Part shown: positions 53,742-62,128 of the stretch, piece after piece | Position numbering within the stretch: position 1 is the stretch's first letter | Layout: each line of letters begins with the position of its first letter | Source of the DNA: Bacillus sp. RO1 | GTDB taxonomy: Bacteria > Bacillota > Bacilli > Bacillales > Bacillaceae_I | NCBI RefSeq assembly: GCF_012524115.1 | Contig: NZ_JAAZWB010000078.1 | Span: 62,001-126,000 of the forward strand | Direction of reading: 5' to 3' | DNA: 64,000 nucleotides | Position numbers and translations under genes: made by a program | The notes under the pieces: generated by a model | The model's input: only the letters and a program-made list of their open reading frames with translations | Databases searched by the model: none | What the model was told of the DNA's origin: nothing

Positions 53742-54749
53742 CTAATTAAGCAATTTTGCTATTTCATAATATAAGGGAATCCCAATAATTAAATTTAATG
53801 GGAATGTTACACCTAACGATAATCCCAAATAAATAGAAGGATTTGCTTCTGGTACAGATGTTTTTAATGCGGCTGGCGCAGCGATGTATGAAGCACTCCC
53901 TGCTAAAACTCCCATCAATGTAGCTCCACCTAGTGATAACCCTGTGCCATTTCCAATAAAAACTCCTAAAGTTCCCAAAAACAAGGGAACAATTAAACCA
54001 AACAATAAAAGCTTTACTCCGTGCTGCCTAACTTCTGTTAATCGTTGTCCGGCTATTAGTCCCATATTTAATAAGAAAAGAATAAGGACACTATTATATA
54101 GATCCATAAACAGGGGTTTCACTATAGGAATTATTTCTTCCCCAAGAGCCAAGCCAATCATCAAGCTACCAAGTAAAAGCAAGATACTCTTACCAAAAAG
54201 GCTTTCCCTAATAACTTCTTTATCAATCATTTTGGTGGATGCCGGCATAAACCCTATGCTTTGTGTGGGCACATTTAACGTCGTATTGTTTCTCTCCATT
54301 ACTTTCATCAAAAAGATAGAAACCAAGATTGCAGGGCTTTCCATTAATACAACCATTGCATTCATAAACCCTTCATATTTCGTACCATTGCTATCGAGGA
54401 AGGAAACTGCAGCGCCATACGTAACAATACTAATAGAGCCATAGGTAGCTGCAAGACCAATAGAGTTTTTAATATCCATCTTCATAAAACGCATAATAAA
54501 TAGGATGATAAATGGAATCATACCCCCTAAAAGCAGCGTCGCTATAAGGGGTCTAATAACAGAATGAAGGGAGTATTGGGATAGTTCGATCCCTCCTTTA
54601 AGCCCAATGGCAATTAGAAGGTAAATACTCAAACCTTCACTTAGTCCATTCGGAAACTTTAAATCGGATTTAAAGATTGCTGCTAAGAGTCCTAAAACAA
54701 AGAACAGGACTACTGGTGATAATAAGTTTTGCACAATAATTTCGGACAT
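53742..54749 (-). CDS. SBT-family (SbtA-like) sodium-dependent bicarbonate permease
   Basis: The protein of 335 residues has about ten membrane segments in two similar halves. Family motifs include FPNGLSEGLSIYLLIAIGLKGG, the inner LAATYGSISIVTYGAAVSFL and the second-half LMGVLAGSASYIAAPAALK, all typical of DUF897/SBT carriers. SbtA in cyanobacteria takes up HCO3- with Na+. The ATG at 54749 has AGGAGGT at good distance; the longer frame is not supported. A strong terminator ends 30 bases upstream, so expression depends on read-through from the DUF2294-type gene. The CA-like gene follows. Confidence 0.88.
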   Translation of the reverse strand: MSEIIVQNLLSPVVLFFVLGLLAAIFKSDLKFPNGLSEGLSIYLLIAIGLKGGIELSQYSLHSVIRPLIATLLLGGMIPFIILFIMRFMKMDIKNSIGLAATYGSISIVTYGAAVSFLDSNGTKYEGFMNAMVVLMESPAILVSIFLMKVMERNNTTLNVPTQSIGFMPASTKMIDKEVIRESLFGKSILLLLGSLMIGLALGEEIIPIVKPLFMDLYNSVLILFLLNMGLIAGQRLTEVRQHGVKLLLFGLIVPLFLGTLGVFIGNGTGLSLGGATLMGVLAGSASYIAAPAALKTSVPEANPSIYLGLSLGVTFPLNLIIGIPLYYEIAKLLN

Positions 54750-54777
54750 TGCAGGCTTACCTCCTACGTTTGATTCA

Positions 54778-54845
54778 ATAAAAAAAACCGACAAATCTAG
54801 AAAAATAGCCGTTTACAGCCTTTTTCCATCAATTCGTCGGTTTAC
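54778..54845 (-). terminator. Terminator between the DUF2294-type gene and the permease gene
   Basis: The minus-strand stem AACCGACGAAT / ATTTGTCGGTT (11 bp, one G-U) encloses a smaller GAAAAAGGCTG / CGGCTATTTTTC hairpin and runs into eight T. The permease ribosome binding site begins about 14 bases later, leaving no room for a promoter. Confidence 0.88.
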
Positions 54846-54888
54846 TTCCAATTGTTAATAAACCCTTGGAAAGTCTCCCTAATTATTT

Positions 54889-55257
54889 TTATTTTTTCCC
54901 AACTAGCTCCTCGAAGTTACTAGCTAGCTTAAAGACCATGACTCGCTCTCCTGTCACAGTACTAATATCTGTATAAAAGCTTTTCGTATCTTCTCCGGTA
55001 ATATTTTTAATAATTTCTTTGAGACCTTCAACCCCAGACTCGACTAAATCCGAGCGGGTTCTTTTTATGGATATCATTCCTTCCTTCGTGCCACATATCG
55101 TTAACTCAGCGGGTGTTAGAACTCCCTTTAAATTTACTATAATCATATCGCGCAATATATCCGTTTTAACAGACACTGAGCCGCGTCCCAAATAGTCCTT
55201 TTCCCACTGTGTCAAGGCTTTGCTAATTTCTGATTCAATTGAACCTTTTGATTTCAT
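54889..55257 (-). CDS. DUF2294-type protein
   Basis: The protein of 122 residues reads SKGSIESEISKALTQWEKDYLGRGSVSVKTDILRDMIIVNLKGVLTPAE, followed by VESGVEGLKEIIKNITGEDTKSFYTDISTVTGERVMVFKL. I recall this as the DUF2294 pattern; the function is unknown to me. It lies ahead of the bicarbonate permease and so may act in inorganic-carbon handling, by context only. The ATG at 55257 follows GGGAGGAACACTT, and a strong terminator ends about 26 bases upstream. Confidence 0.75.
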   Translation of the reverse strand: MKSKGSIESEISKALTQWEKDYLGRGSVSVKTDILRDMIIVNLKGVLTPAELTICGTKEGMISIKRTRSDLVESGVEGLKEIIKNITGEDTKSFYTDISTVTGERVMVFKLASNFEELVGKK

Positions 55258-55282
55258 AAGTGTTCCTCCCTTACATAACCAC

Positions 55283-55335
55283 AAAAAAAACGGTATACTT
55301 CTTAACAGTATTCCCACGTTAAGAAATATACCGAT
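55283..55335 (-). promoter_or_regulatory. Leader attenuator: terminator immediately before the DUF2294-type gene
   Basis: CGGTATATTTCTTAAC pairs with GTTAAGAAGTATACCG (16 bp, one G-U) with an 11-base loop, followed by eight T. It ends about 26 bases before the start codon, so the gene can be expressed only by read-through. The 5' leader segment GTTAATAACCGA (55458-55447) is complementary to parts of the terminator's first arm (ACCGA/TCGGT and GTTAA/TTAAC), a possible antiterminator. Together this suggests a riboswitch- or protein-controlled leader. Confidence 0.8.
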
Positions 55336-55467
55336 TTATCTTGATCTCTTTCTAAATTTGAGCCAGAAAAATCTTTTTCACACAATCAATCCATTATTAA
55401 CAGTGCGCTAAAGCATTCTAAAATCATCAGAAAGGATCCCAATCTGTCGGTTATTAACTTAAATAAT

Positions 55468-55496
55468 ACTTTACCTTTTATTATTTGGGATGTCAA
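55468..55496 (-). promoter_or_regulatory. Sigma-A promoter of the DUF2294/SBT/CA-like operon
   Basis: TTGACA (55496-55491), 17 bases, TAAAGT (55473-55468). Start of transcription near 55461 gives a leader of about 200 bases. Confidence 0.82.
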
Positions 55497-55538
55497 TCTC
55501 TAATTTCATTCCACCTTTTCTTCTTAACTTGAAAGACA

Positions 55539-57011
55539 CTAATCCTCATCTAATAGTGACAAAACCCATTTTTTTATTTCTTTCATACGTAAATAGGATG
55601 GCTGTGAGTTAGTTCCTGTAACAACTAATGGAATCAATGAGTCTTGTTTATGAAGGCCGCCATGGCTTGCGCCTCCTACATGAGTGGGCGAGCCTTCACC
55701 GATGAACTCATACCCCGGCTTCGCGCTGACAACGATAAAATCGCCTTGATGGGAATAAAGACTACTATAAAGTCTTTCGAGGGCATCAGGATAGTCCCCA
55801 TAATGAAGTTTATTGTCCCTTATTGTCAGATCCAGTAAATTTAAGTCTCCTTCGAGGTTCCATGATTGGTTATAGGAATCAATCAATGGTCCTCCCTTGC
55901 GGAAACGGAGTTCCCCTTCTGCTTTTCCGGCCTGAACTACTATGTAGGAACCATTCCTCCAAGCAATCACGTCAATTCGTTCCTCATTTTGCACGGTTTG
56001 AACAAGCTCTTCAATTGATAATTTTTGCTTATCTAATGTGTATATATAAGACATCCGTTCATTAACCGCCAACACTATTTGATTTTGAGGCTGATTTCCT
56101 TTTTTCAGCTTCATAATGTCATATTCACCAAATAGCTTCCTTAAATCTATCAGAGCCTTTTTTCGGTTGGAATCAATCCATGCCTGCCCATTGTCCCCCA
56201 TCGTTAACCATATATTTTGATGGATGGCTTCTTCCCATGTATCATATACATTCAGCAGTTTCTGTAGATGGAGATCAACTTTTTCTATGCCTTGAATGTC
56301 CATGCGACCATGTTTGTGAACCCGCTGGTCCAGTTCGGGAAAGTAAACAATTGTAAATGCAGGTAATTGATCTGTTTTGATTAAATGGGTTAACTCTTGT
56401 ATAGAAAAAGAACTATTGAAGCCAAACCTCTGCCACAGCCGTTGAAAACGGAATGAACCACTTATATTTTTTAGCGAACCATATGTAAAAGCTGCTGGAG
56501 CAGATGTTGGTCGGTCTTTTTTAATTTTGGTAAACCAGGTTATTAATTTTGGCAATTTATAAAAATGGGGAGAATAGCCGCGATAAATAAGTGCATTTAT
56601 GGAAGCCGACTTTTTACCTTTTTCCTCTATCTCCTCATGAATCGTTTTTACATCCTTGCTGATATGGGAGCCGTTCATGTTAAATAAAATATCTTCAAGT
56701 GACTGGCTTATACCCAGCTTCCATAGTTCACGAATATGACTGCCATAATTCACGAGTCGATTTTCCTTGCTATCGAACCATACCAGTCCAGGTAGACAAT
56801 GTTCATTGCAATAGGTACCTGTTAGAATTGTTGTATCCACATTGACTGACATGGTTGGAAAAGGACTAACCACATTTGGAAAATACCTACCTTTTCCAAT
56901 TAAAAATTTTAGAGCAGGTGCTCGATTACCTTTTATAGCTTCCTGCAAAGGTTGGTCCATTAAAGTATCGATAACAAGCATAATAATTGGCTTTGATTTA
57001 GATGACACCAT
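55539..57011 (-). CDS. Alkaline-phosphatase-superfamily phosphodiesterase
   Basis: The protein of 490 residues has the metal-site start KPIIMLVIDTLMDQPL and Thr/Ser nucleophile region FPNVVSPFPTMSVNVDTTILTG (about 45-66), and the metal ligands of nucleotide pyrophosphatases in YFPELDQRVHKHG and LTMGDNGQ. A late HVGGASHGGLHKQDSLIPLVV completes the site. Substrate unknown. No signal peptide is seen. ATG at 57011 is preferred over the upstream TTG by AGGATGG. It lies 55 bases after an RNase J gene. Confidence 0.83.
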   Translation of the reverse strand: MVSSKSKPIIMLVIDTLMDQPLQEAIKGNRAPALKFLIGKGRYFPNVVSPFPTMSVNVDTTILTGTYCNEHCLPGLVWFDSKENRLVNYGSHIRELWKLGISQSLEDILFNMNGSHISKDVKTIHEEIEEKGKKSASINALIYRGYSPHFYKLPKLITWFTKIKKDRPTSAPAAFTYGSLKNISGSFRFQRLWQRFGFNSSFSIQELTHLIKTDQLPAFTIVYFPELDQRVHKHGRMDIQGIEKVDLHLQKLLNVYDTWEEAIHQNIWLTMGDNGQAWIDSNRKKALIDLRKLFGEYDIMKLKKGNQPQNQIVLAVNERMSYIYTLDKQKLSIEELVQTVQNEERIDVIAWRNGSYIVVQAGKAEGELRFRKGGPLIDSYNQSWNLEGDLNLLDLTIRDNKLHYGDYPDALERLYSSLYSHQGDFIVVSAKPGYEFIGEGSPTHVGGASHGGLHKQDSLIPLVVTGTNSQPSYLRMKEIKKWVLSLLDED

Positions 57012-57066
57012 GTAAACCATCCTGTTCAATTATTTTAAGGAAGCGTAGGAACATACTCTCCATTTG

Positions 57067-58740
57067 TTAAACCTCAATAATTATAGGTAAGATCATCGGT
57101 TTCCTTTTCATTTGTTGAAACAAATATTGACCAACTGATTTTTTCATACTTTGTTTTATTATGTTCCATTGATTTTTGTCCTCTTTTTTCAAGTCGCTAA
57201 CCGTTTTCTTGATAAGACTTTTAACGTCTCTGAAGAGATCTTCGGAATCCCTTTGAAACACGAATCCTCGAGAAATGATGTCTGGGTCATGAATTAGCTT
57301 TGCTTCCCTTTTACTCATTGTTAGTATAATTATAAGCATACCGTCTTCAGAGAGTTGTTTACGATCCCTTAAGACAATATCCCCAACATCACCGACTCCA
57401 AGTCCGTCAATATAAGTATTTCCAGTAGGGATTTTGCGAGTTTGCCGGGCAAGTGAATTGGTAATATCGACAACATCACCATTATTCATAATGAACGTGT
57501 TTCCTTGCTCTACTCCAACTGACTCAGCTAACAAGCGGTGATGGTATAGCATTCTATATTCACCGTGTATTGGGATAAAATATGTTGGTTTCATCAAGGT
57601 GAGCATCAGTTTTAAATCTTCTTGATAACCATGCCCAGAAACATGCATACCTGAAGAACTTCCCGTGCCATAAATTACTTTTGCCCCTAATGAAAGTAAA
57701 TTGTCTACCACACGTGTAACATTCCGCTCATTTCCAGGTATTGGACCCGCGGCAATGATAACTGTATCCTCCGGTAAGATTTCAACTCCACGGAAATTTC
57801 CAGTTGATAATCTAGAAAGGGCAGCTAATGGCTCTCCTTGACTCCCTGTACATAAGATAGCCACTTTTTCAGGGGCCAGTTCATTGATTTCATGTTGTTC
57901 TATCAACATACCATCTGGTACTGTTAAATACCCTCTTTCCATGGCCACATCCACTACATTCACCATACTTCGTCCAAGCAGAGCAACTTTACGACGTGTT
58001 TTTTGAGCAGCATCGACCACTTGCTGGATTCTATTGATATTGGACGCGAAGGTAGAAAGGATTACTTTCCGCTCCGCTTTCATGAAGGCTTCCTCAACAT
58101 GCTTACCCACCATTTGTTCCGATGGGGATAAACCTGGACGTTCTGCATTGGTACTTTCAGAGAGAAGAAGAAGTACTCCCTCCCTACCGATTTGGGCCAT
58201 TTTATGAATATCAGAATGCTCATTGTTTGCAGGGGTTAAATCAAATTTGAAATCACCCGTATGTACTATTTTCCCCTCTGGTGTTTGAAACACTATCCCT
58301 AAGCAATCTGGAATACTATGATTTACCTTAAAGAATTCCACACCTATATCATCAAATCGTAAGCTTGAATCAGAATCTATTTCTACAAGTTCCGTCTCCC
58401 TTAACAGCTTATGCTCGCTTAATTTCAACTCTATTAATCCCAGCGTAAAACGTGTCGAGTATACAGGGACATTTATCTTTTTCAAAAAGAAGGGAATCCC
58501 TCCAATATGATCTTCATGGCCATGTGTAACAATTAGTGCCCTTATGTTTTCTTTATGTTCAAGCAAATAAGTTATATCCGGGACAATTAAATCTATCCCT
58601 AATAGACTTTCATCTGGAAATTTATTGCCACAGTCTATAATTACTATATTTTCTCCATATTCAATAGCATACATATTTTTACCGATTTCATTAAGACCGC
58701 CTAAAGCGTAGATGGATAATGCATTTGCCGTTGAACTCAT
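57067..58740 (-). CDS. Ribonuclease J paralogue
   Basis: RNase J proteins are metallo-beta-lactamase/beta-CASP enzymes with endonuclease and 5'-3' exonuclease activity. The product of 557 residues has the HGHEDHIGG motif (about 74-82), HTGDFKFDLTP (metal ligand Asp), the beta-CASP part with STFASNINRIQQVVD, and the later VSGHGYQEDL and PIHGEYRML metal and CASP motifs. It has the full C-terminal domain. It is probably an extra copy besides rnjA and rnjB, which are not in this window. Start ATG at 58740 with GGAGGGGAAGG ahead. It lies upstream of the phosphodiesterase gene, probably in one transcript. Confidence 0.92.
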   Translation of the reverse strand: MSSTANALSIYALGGLNEIGKNMYAIEYGENIVIIDCGNKFPDESLLGIDLIVPDITYLLEHKENIRALIVTHGHEDHIGGIPFFLKKINVPVYSTRFTLGLIELKLSEHKLLRETELVEIDSDSSLRFDDIGVEFFKVNHSIPDCLGIVFQTPEGKIVHTGDFKFDLTPANNEHSDIHKMAQIGREGVLLLLSESTNAERPGLSPSEQMVGKHVEEAFMKAERKVILSTFASNINRIQQVVDAAQKTRRKVALLGRSMVNVVDVAMERGYLTVPDGMLIEQHEINELAPEKVAILCTGSQGEPLAALSRLSTGNFRGVEILPEDTVIIAAGPIPGNERNVTRVVDNLLSLGAKVIYGTGSSSGMHVSGHGYQEDLKLMLTLMKPTYFIPIHGEYRMLYHHRLLAESVGVEQGNTFIMNNGDVVDITNSLARQTRKIPTGNTYIDGLGVGDVGDIVLRDRKQLSEDGMLIIILTMSKREAKLIHDPDIISRGFVFQRDSEDLFRDVKSLIKKTVSDLKKEDKNQWNIIKQSMKKSVGQYLFQQMKRKPMILPIIIEV

Positions 58741-58912
58741 GGTCCTTCCCCTCCACATTGTTTTTCAACAATAAAGTTTACAAACAGAGTAGATTTTATT
58801 CGTTAAAAAACAATCTAATAAATTTAAATTTCTTAAATAATGGTTATTAAAGCACCCTGCTACTTCCTCATGAATAATCTTTTGTAGGGAGTAAAAAGGA
58901 GGCTATAAAAGA

Positions 58913-59425
58913 ATGAATTTACCAGCTGTTGACCTTGGAATTATGGCAGAACACTTAAGTACCCATGAAGGGGTCATTAATAGAATGAAAATGTATGATC
59001 ATTCAGTACAAAACCCCATGCTAAAGAAATTATTGGACTTGCATATTAAAACATTAAAGAACCATGCTGAAACTATGCTTGCTCTTATTGAACCTGATAG
59101 GACACAAGAAATACACTTACCTGAAATGGATACTATTGTCTGGGAAGGTGATTTTGGGGAGCTCGAGGAATATGAAAAAGATATAGCATTAGACTTAAGA
59201 TCTACTGCAAAACTTATGGGCAGTGATAATTTTAATTCGGCCTTAATGATGAAAGATTACAACGTAAAAAACATCCACCTAAAAATGTCCTATCAAGATG
59301 TAACTTTGCAGGTGATGTATGATCATTTAATAAAACTTGCTCAAGGGGAATTTATCCCAATAGTAAGTAAGGATATGCAACTATTAGTTCTAAACCACTA
59401 TTACCATGTTTTAAATGAAAAATGA
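58913..59425 (+). CDS. CotF-like helical protein (tentative)
   Basis: The 170-residue protein is almost wholly helical with two repeated hints of the coat-protein CotF fold: HLSTHEGVINRMKMYDHSVQNPMLKKLLDLHIKTLKNH (about 14-51) and LKMSYQDVTLQVMYDHLIKLAQGEF. Family members are spore coat or ferritin-like proteins of Bacilli. AGGAGG lies nine bases before ATG. It diverges from the RNase J gene and converges on tyrS. The call is tentative. Confidence 0.55.
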   Translation: MNLPAVDLGIMAEHLSTHEGVINRMKMYDHSVQNPMLKKLLDLHIKTLKNHAETMLALIEPDRTQEIHLPEMDTIVWEGDFGELEEYEKDIALDLRSTAKLMGSDNFNSALMMKDYNVKNIHLKMSYQDVTLQVMYDHLIKLAQGEFIPIVSKDMQLLVLNHYYHVLNEK

Positions 59426-59445
59426 AAAATATATGCGGATAAAAC

Positions 59446-59486
59446 GTAGAAAGCGTTAATTCAACCTTGAATTAACGCTTCCTCGT
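59446..59486. terminator. Bidirectional terminator between the coat-like gene and tyrS
   Basis: A long near-perfect inverted repeat (AAGCGTTAATTCAA / TTGAATTAACGCTT) with a two-base centre lies between the convergent genes. Confidence 0.88.
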
Positions 59487-60701
59487 TTATTTAATGAATT
59501 GAATAAACCTCTTTTTACCTATTTGCAATACCTCACCGTTAATTAGTACACGGTCTAATTCATCGATACTTAATTTTTCTTTGTTGAGTTGGACTCCGTT
59601 TTGCTTGACTAAGCGCATGAATTCGCTTTTGCTTTTCACTAGTCCTTTTTCCACTAATTGTGGAATGATGGCTAGGACTGTTTCGGCTCCGACTTCTATT
59701 AATAATTCTGGAATGTCATCTGGTATTTCTTTTTTCCTAAAGGCAGTTTCATAGAATGCAATCGCTCTTTTAGTTTCTTCTTCTCCGCGGTATAGGCTTG
59801 TAATGATTGTAGCTAATTTAAGTTTAACATCTCTAGGATTTACTCCTTGTTCTAGTTGTTGTATCCAGGTTTGAATATCTTGCGGGTGTTCATCCGTCGC
59901 TAGTTCAAAGTATTTGATTATGAGTTCGTCTGGTACCTCCATTACTTTTTTGAACATTACTTCAGCAGGTTCATTGACACCGATGTAGTTACCAAGGCTT
60001 TTACTCATTTTTTCTACTCCATCTAATCCTTCGAGAAGTGGCATGAAGATGGCGACTTGCTTTTCTAAGCCCCACTGTTTTTGGAGGGTGCGTCCCATAA
60101 GAATATTAAATGTTTGGTCTGTGCCACCTAGTTCAATATCAGCTTGGATTTCGACTGAATCAAATGCTTGCATTAATGGGTAGAAGAATTCATGAATTCC
60201 GATCGGCACTTGGTTGTTGTATCTTTTTTGAAAATCGTCTCGCTCTAATATTCTTGCTACGGATGTGGTGGCTGCTAGTTTGATGATTTCCTCAAAGCTC
60301 AGTTTACATAACCACTCACTATTGAAACGGACCGTCGTTTTTTCTGCATCTAACACTTTAAAGATTTGCTCACAGTATGTTTGTGCGTTGAGTTTTACCT
60401 GCTCATCACTTAAGGCTTTCCGACCCTTTGCTTTTCCTGTCGGATCCCCGATACGCCCAGTGAAATCCCCAATGATAATGACGATTTTATGGCCCAGGTC
60501 TTGCATTTGTTTCATTTTCCTTAGAACCACTGCATGCCCCAAATGGATATCAGGTGCGGAAGGATCTAGTCCCAATTTTACTGTCAGAGGTGTCTTTGAT
60601 TCAAAAGATTTCTCTAATTTTGCTAGTAACTCTTCTTTGTTTACAATTTCTTGTGCACCTTTCATGATGATGGTCAATTGTTCTTCTGGTTTAAGCAACA
60701 T
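59487..60701 (-). CDS. Tyrosyl-tRNA synthetase, TyrZ-like, T-box controlled
   Basis: TyrRS charges tRNA-Tyr. The product of 404 residues has the class I HIGH motif as HLGH (IHLGHAVVL, near 52), KMSKS in EKMSKSLGNYIG and the C-terminal S4-like domain (SKSEFMRLVKQNGVQLNKEKL). Its size fits the tyrZ type rather than tyrS. ATG at 60701 with AAGGAG is chosen; the longer frame would run through the T-box terminator. The T-box leader with a Tyr specifier lies upstream. Confidence 0.93.
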   Translation of the reverse strand: MLLKPEEQLTIIMKGAQEIVNKEELLAKLEKSFESKTPLTVKLGLDPSAPDIHLGHAVVLRKMKQMQDLGHKIVIIIGDFTGRIGDPTGKAKGRKALSDEQVKLNAQTYCEQIFKVLDAEKTTVRFNSEWLCKLSFEEIIKLAATTSVARILERDDFQKRYNNQVPIGIHEFFYPLMQAFDSVEIQADIELGGTDQTFNILMGRTLQKQWGLEKQVAIFMPLLEGLDGVEKMSKSLGNYIGVNEPAEVMFKKVMEVPDELIIKYFELATDEHPQDIQTWIQQLEQGVNPRDVKLKLATIITSLYRGEEETKRAIAFYETAFRKKEIPDDIPELLIEVGAETVLAIIPQLVEKGLVKSKSEFMRLVKQNGVQLNKEKLSIDELDRVLINGEVLQIGKKRFIQFIK

Positions 60702-60761
60702 ACTAACATCTCCTTGGAATATTATTTCTAATATTGCAAGATCTATAAGAACCAAAGGAAT

Positions 60762-61030
60762 AAAAAAATCGCCCTTTTGGATTAACCAAAAGGACGATTT
60801 ATCTCGTGTTACCACCTTTAATTCATAAGCAACTCACATTGCCTACCTTTGAAAGTACAGTCATATGACGATACTCCAGCACATGATTACGGGTGCTTCA
60901 CCGGTGTAGCCTACTCAGTCATTACTTTTCGGTACACAGCTCCAAGATGTATTCACAATCGTTCAACATGCACCTCTCATCAGCCGGTAACTTTCTGTCT
61001 GTTTACATGATTGCTACTCTTTCTTATCAT
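60762..61030 (-). promoter_or_regulatory. T-box riboswitch, tRNA-Tyr, upstream of the TyrRS gene
   Basis: The leader contains the T-box AAGGTGGTAACACGAG (60818-60803) and a terminator (AAATCGTCCTTTTGG..CCAAAAGGGCGATTT, then TTTT). The specifier reads TAC (60951-60949) in GTGAA-TAC-ATC-TTGGAGC. Stem I starts near 61025; a TATGAT -10 element (GCTATGATAAG) also found at the Met leader lies near 61025. Confidence 0.93.
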
Positions 61031-61126
61031 AGCCTTTGTTCTTATACTCCGAAATGTTGAAAACAAATCTTCGTTATGCAGATATTACTAGTTATTTTAT
61101 CTATTTATTTACAAATGTCAATATAT

Positions 61127-62128
61127 TTATTTTTGCTTATAATACGTAATCCCTAAAGCAAATGCGAGCACAAGGCCTTTGACGATATCCATCGCATAAT
61201 AAGGAACAGACATCATGACAAGGCCGTTTTGCAGGATTCCTATTAATACTGCTCCAATAAATGTCCCGAATGCATTCGGTTTGCCCGCTCCAAGTACGGC
61301 AAACCCTATAAATGCCGCTGCTACAGAATCCATTAAATATGGGGTTCCGGCATTTATTTCCGCTGTCATAATCCTTGAAGCCAGCACCATTCCGCCGATT
61401 GCTGCTAATAAGGCAGAAAATAAATATGCCACTACTTTGTATTTATTTACTGCAATTCCTGAAAGCTTGGCGGCTTCTGCATTTCCACCGATGATGTACA
61501 TAAATCTTCCATGCTTCGTGTAGGTGAGGAAAATATGAACCACCACCACAATCGTTAACATGATGACAATAATCCATGGGACCTGCCCTAATTTCTGAAA
61601 AAACGGGCTGATGGTTCCCGTTGCAAACGTACCGTCAGGCATGACCATATTTTGCGAAATAGTAGAGCCTTTTGTATAGGTTAAAGCGATTCCCTGAATG
61701 ATGAACATTGTCGCAAGAGTCATTAGCATATCAGGAATTTTCAGCTTTACAATCATAAAAGAGTTGAAAGCCCCTACTAACAATGCTGCCGCGATTGCAG
61801 AAAAGATTGCCACTGCCGTATTTTGCAAAAACCAGACGAACATGGAGATTACAATGGCATTGGATAGGGAAGCAACAGAACCTACCGATAAGTCGAAGCC
61901 ATTTACTGTTAGAGAGATGGTGATGCCGATCGCGATTATCGTAACAATTGATATGGATCTTAGGATGTTGATGACATTATTGGATTGAATGAAGGTTGGG
62001 TTCGCTAGGGCAAAAACGGCAATCAATACAAAAATGGTAATGATGGTCCCGTATTTATATAAGAAGTCGAATAATTCAAAGCGGAAAGTCGGTTTTGCAT
62101 TCTCTTGAAATTCTATATCAGTTTTCAT
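61127..62128 (-). CDS. Sugar ABC transporter permease (RbsC-like)
   Basis: The product of 333 residues has eight to ten membrane segments, with FDLSVGSVASLSNAIV, EAAKLSGIAVNKYKVVAYLFSALLAAIGGMVLASR and the late GAGKPNAFGTFIGAVLIGILQNGLVM motifs typical of ribose/xylose-type permeases. The start codon at 62128 overlaps the end of the ATPase gene by 11 bases; GGGGGACAAAGAA precedes it. The longer frame (to 62221) runs through the ATPase gene. The sugar is not identifiable. Confidence 0.92.
   Translation of the reverse strand: MKTDIEFQENAKPTFRFELFDFLYKYGTIITIFVLIAVFALANPTFIQSNNVINILRSISIVTIIAIGITISLTVNGFDLSVGSVASLSNAIVISMFVWFLQNTAVAIFSAIAAALLVGAFNSFMIVKLKIPDMLMTLATMFIIQGIALTYTKGSTISQNMVMPDGTFATGTISPFFQKLGQVPWIIVIMLTIVVVVHIFLTYTKHGRFMYIIGGNAEAAKLSGIAVNKYKVVAYLFSALLAAIGGMVLASRIMTAEINAGTPYLMDSVAAAFIGFAVLGAGKPNAFGTFIGAVLIGILQNGLVMMSVPYYAMDIVKGLVLAFALGITYYKQK

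Noticed and set aside
53884-54444. A 186-codon plus-strand frame opposite the SBT permease
   Set aside because: It is a shadow of the permease gene; the minus-strand frame has clear family motifs and a good ribosome binding site.
54778-55335. Known riboswitch classes (for example c-di-AMP ydaO or yybP) for the leaders of the bicarbonate operon
   Set aside because: I cannot find their conserved core sequences in the leader, so the element is reported as an unassigned attenuator.
60265-60828. A 187-codon plus-strand frame opposite the TyrRS gene
   Set aside because: It is antisense to conserved TyrRS motifs and runs into the T-box leader; no start signal is seen.
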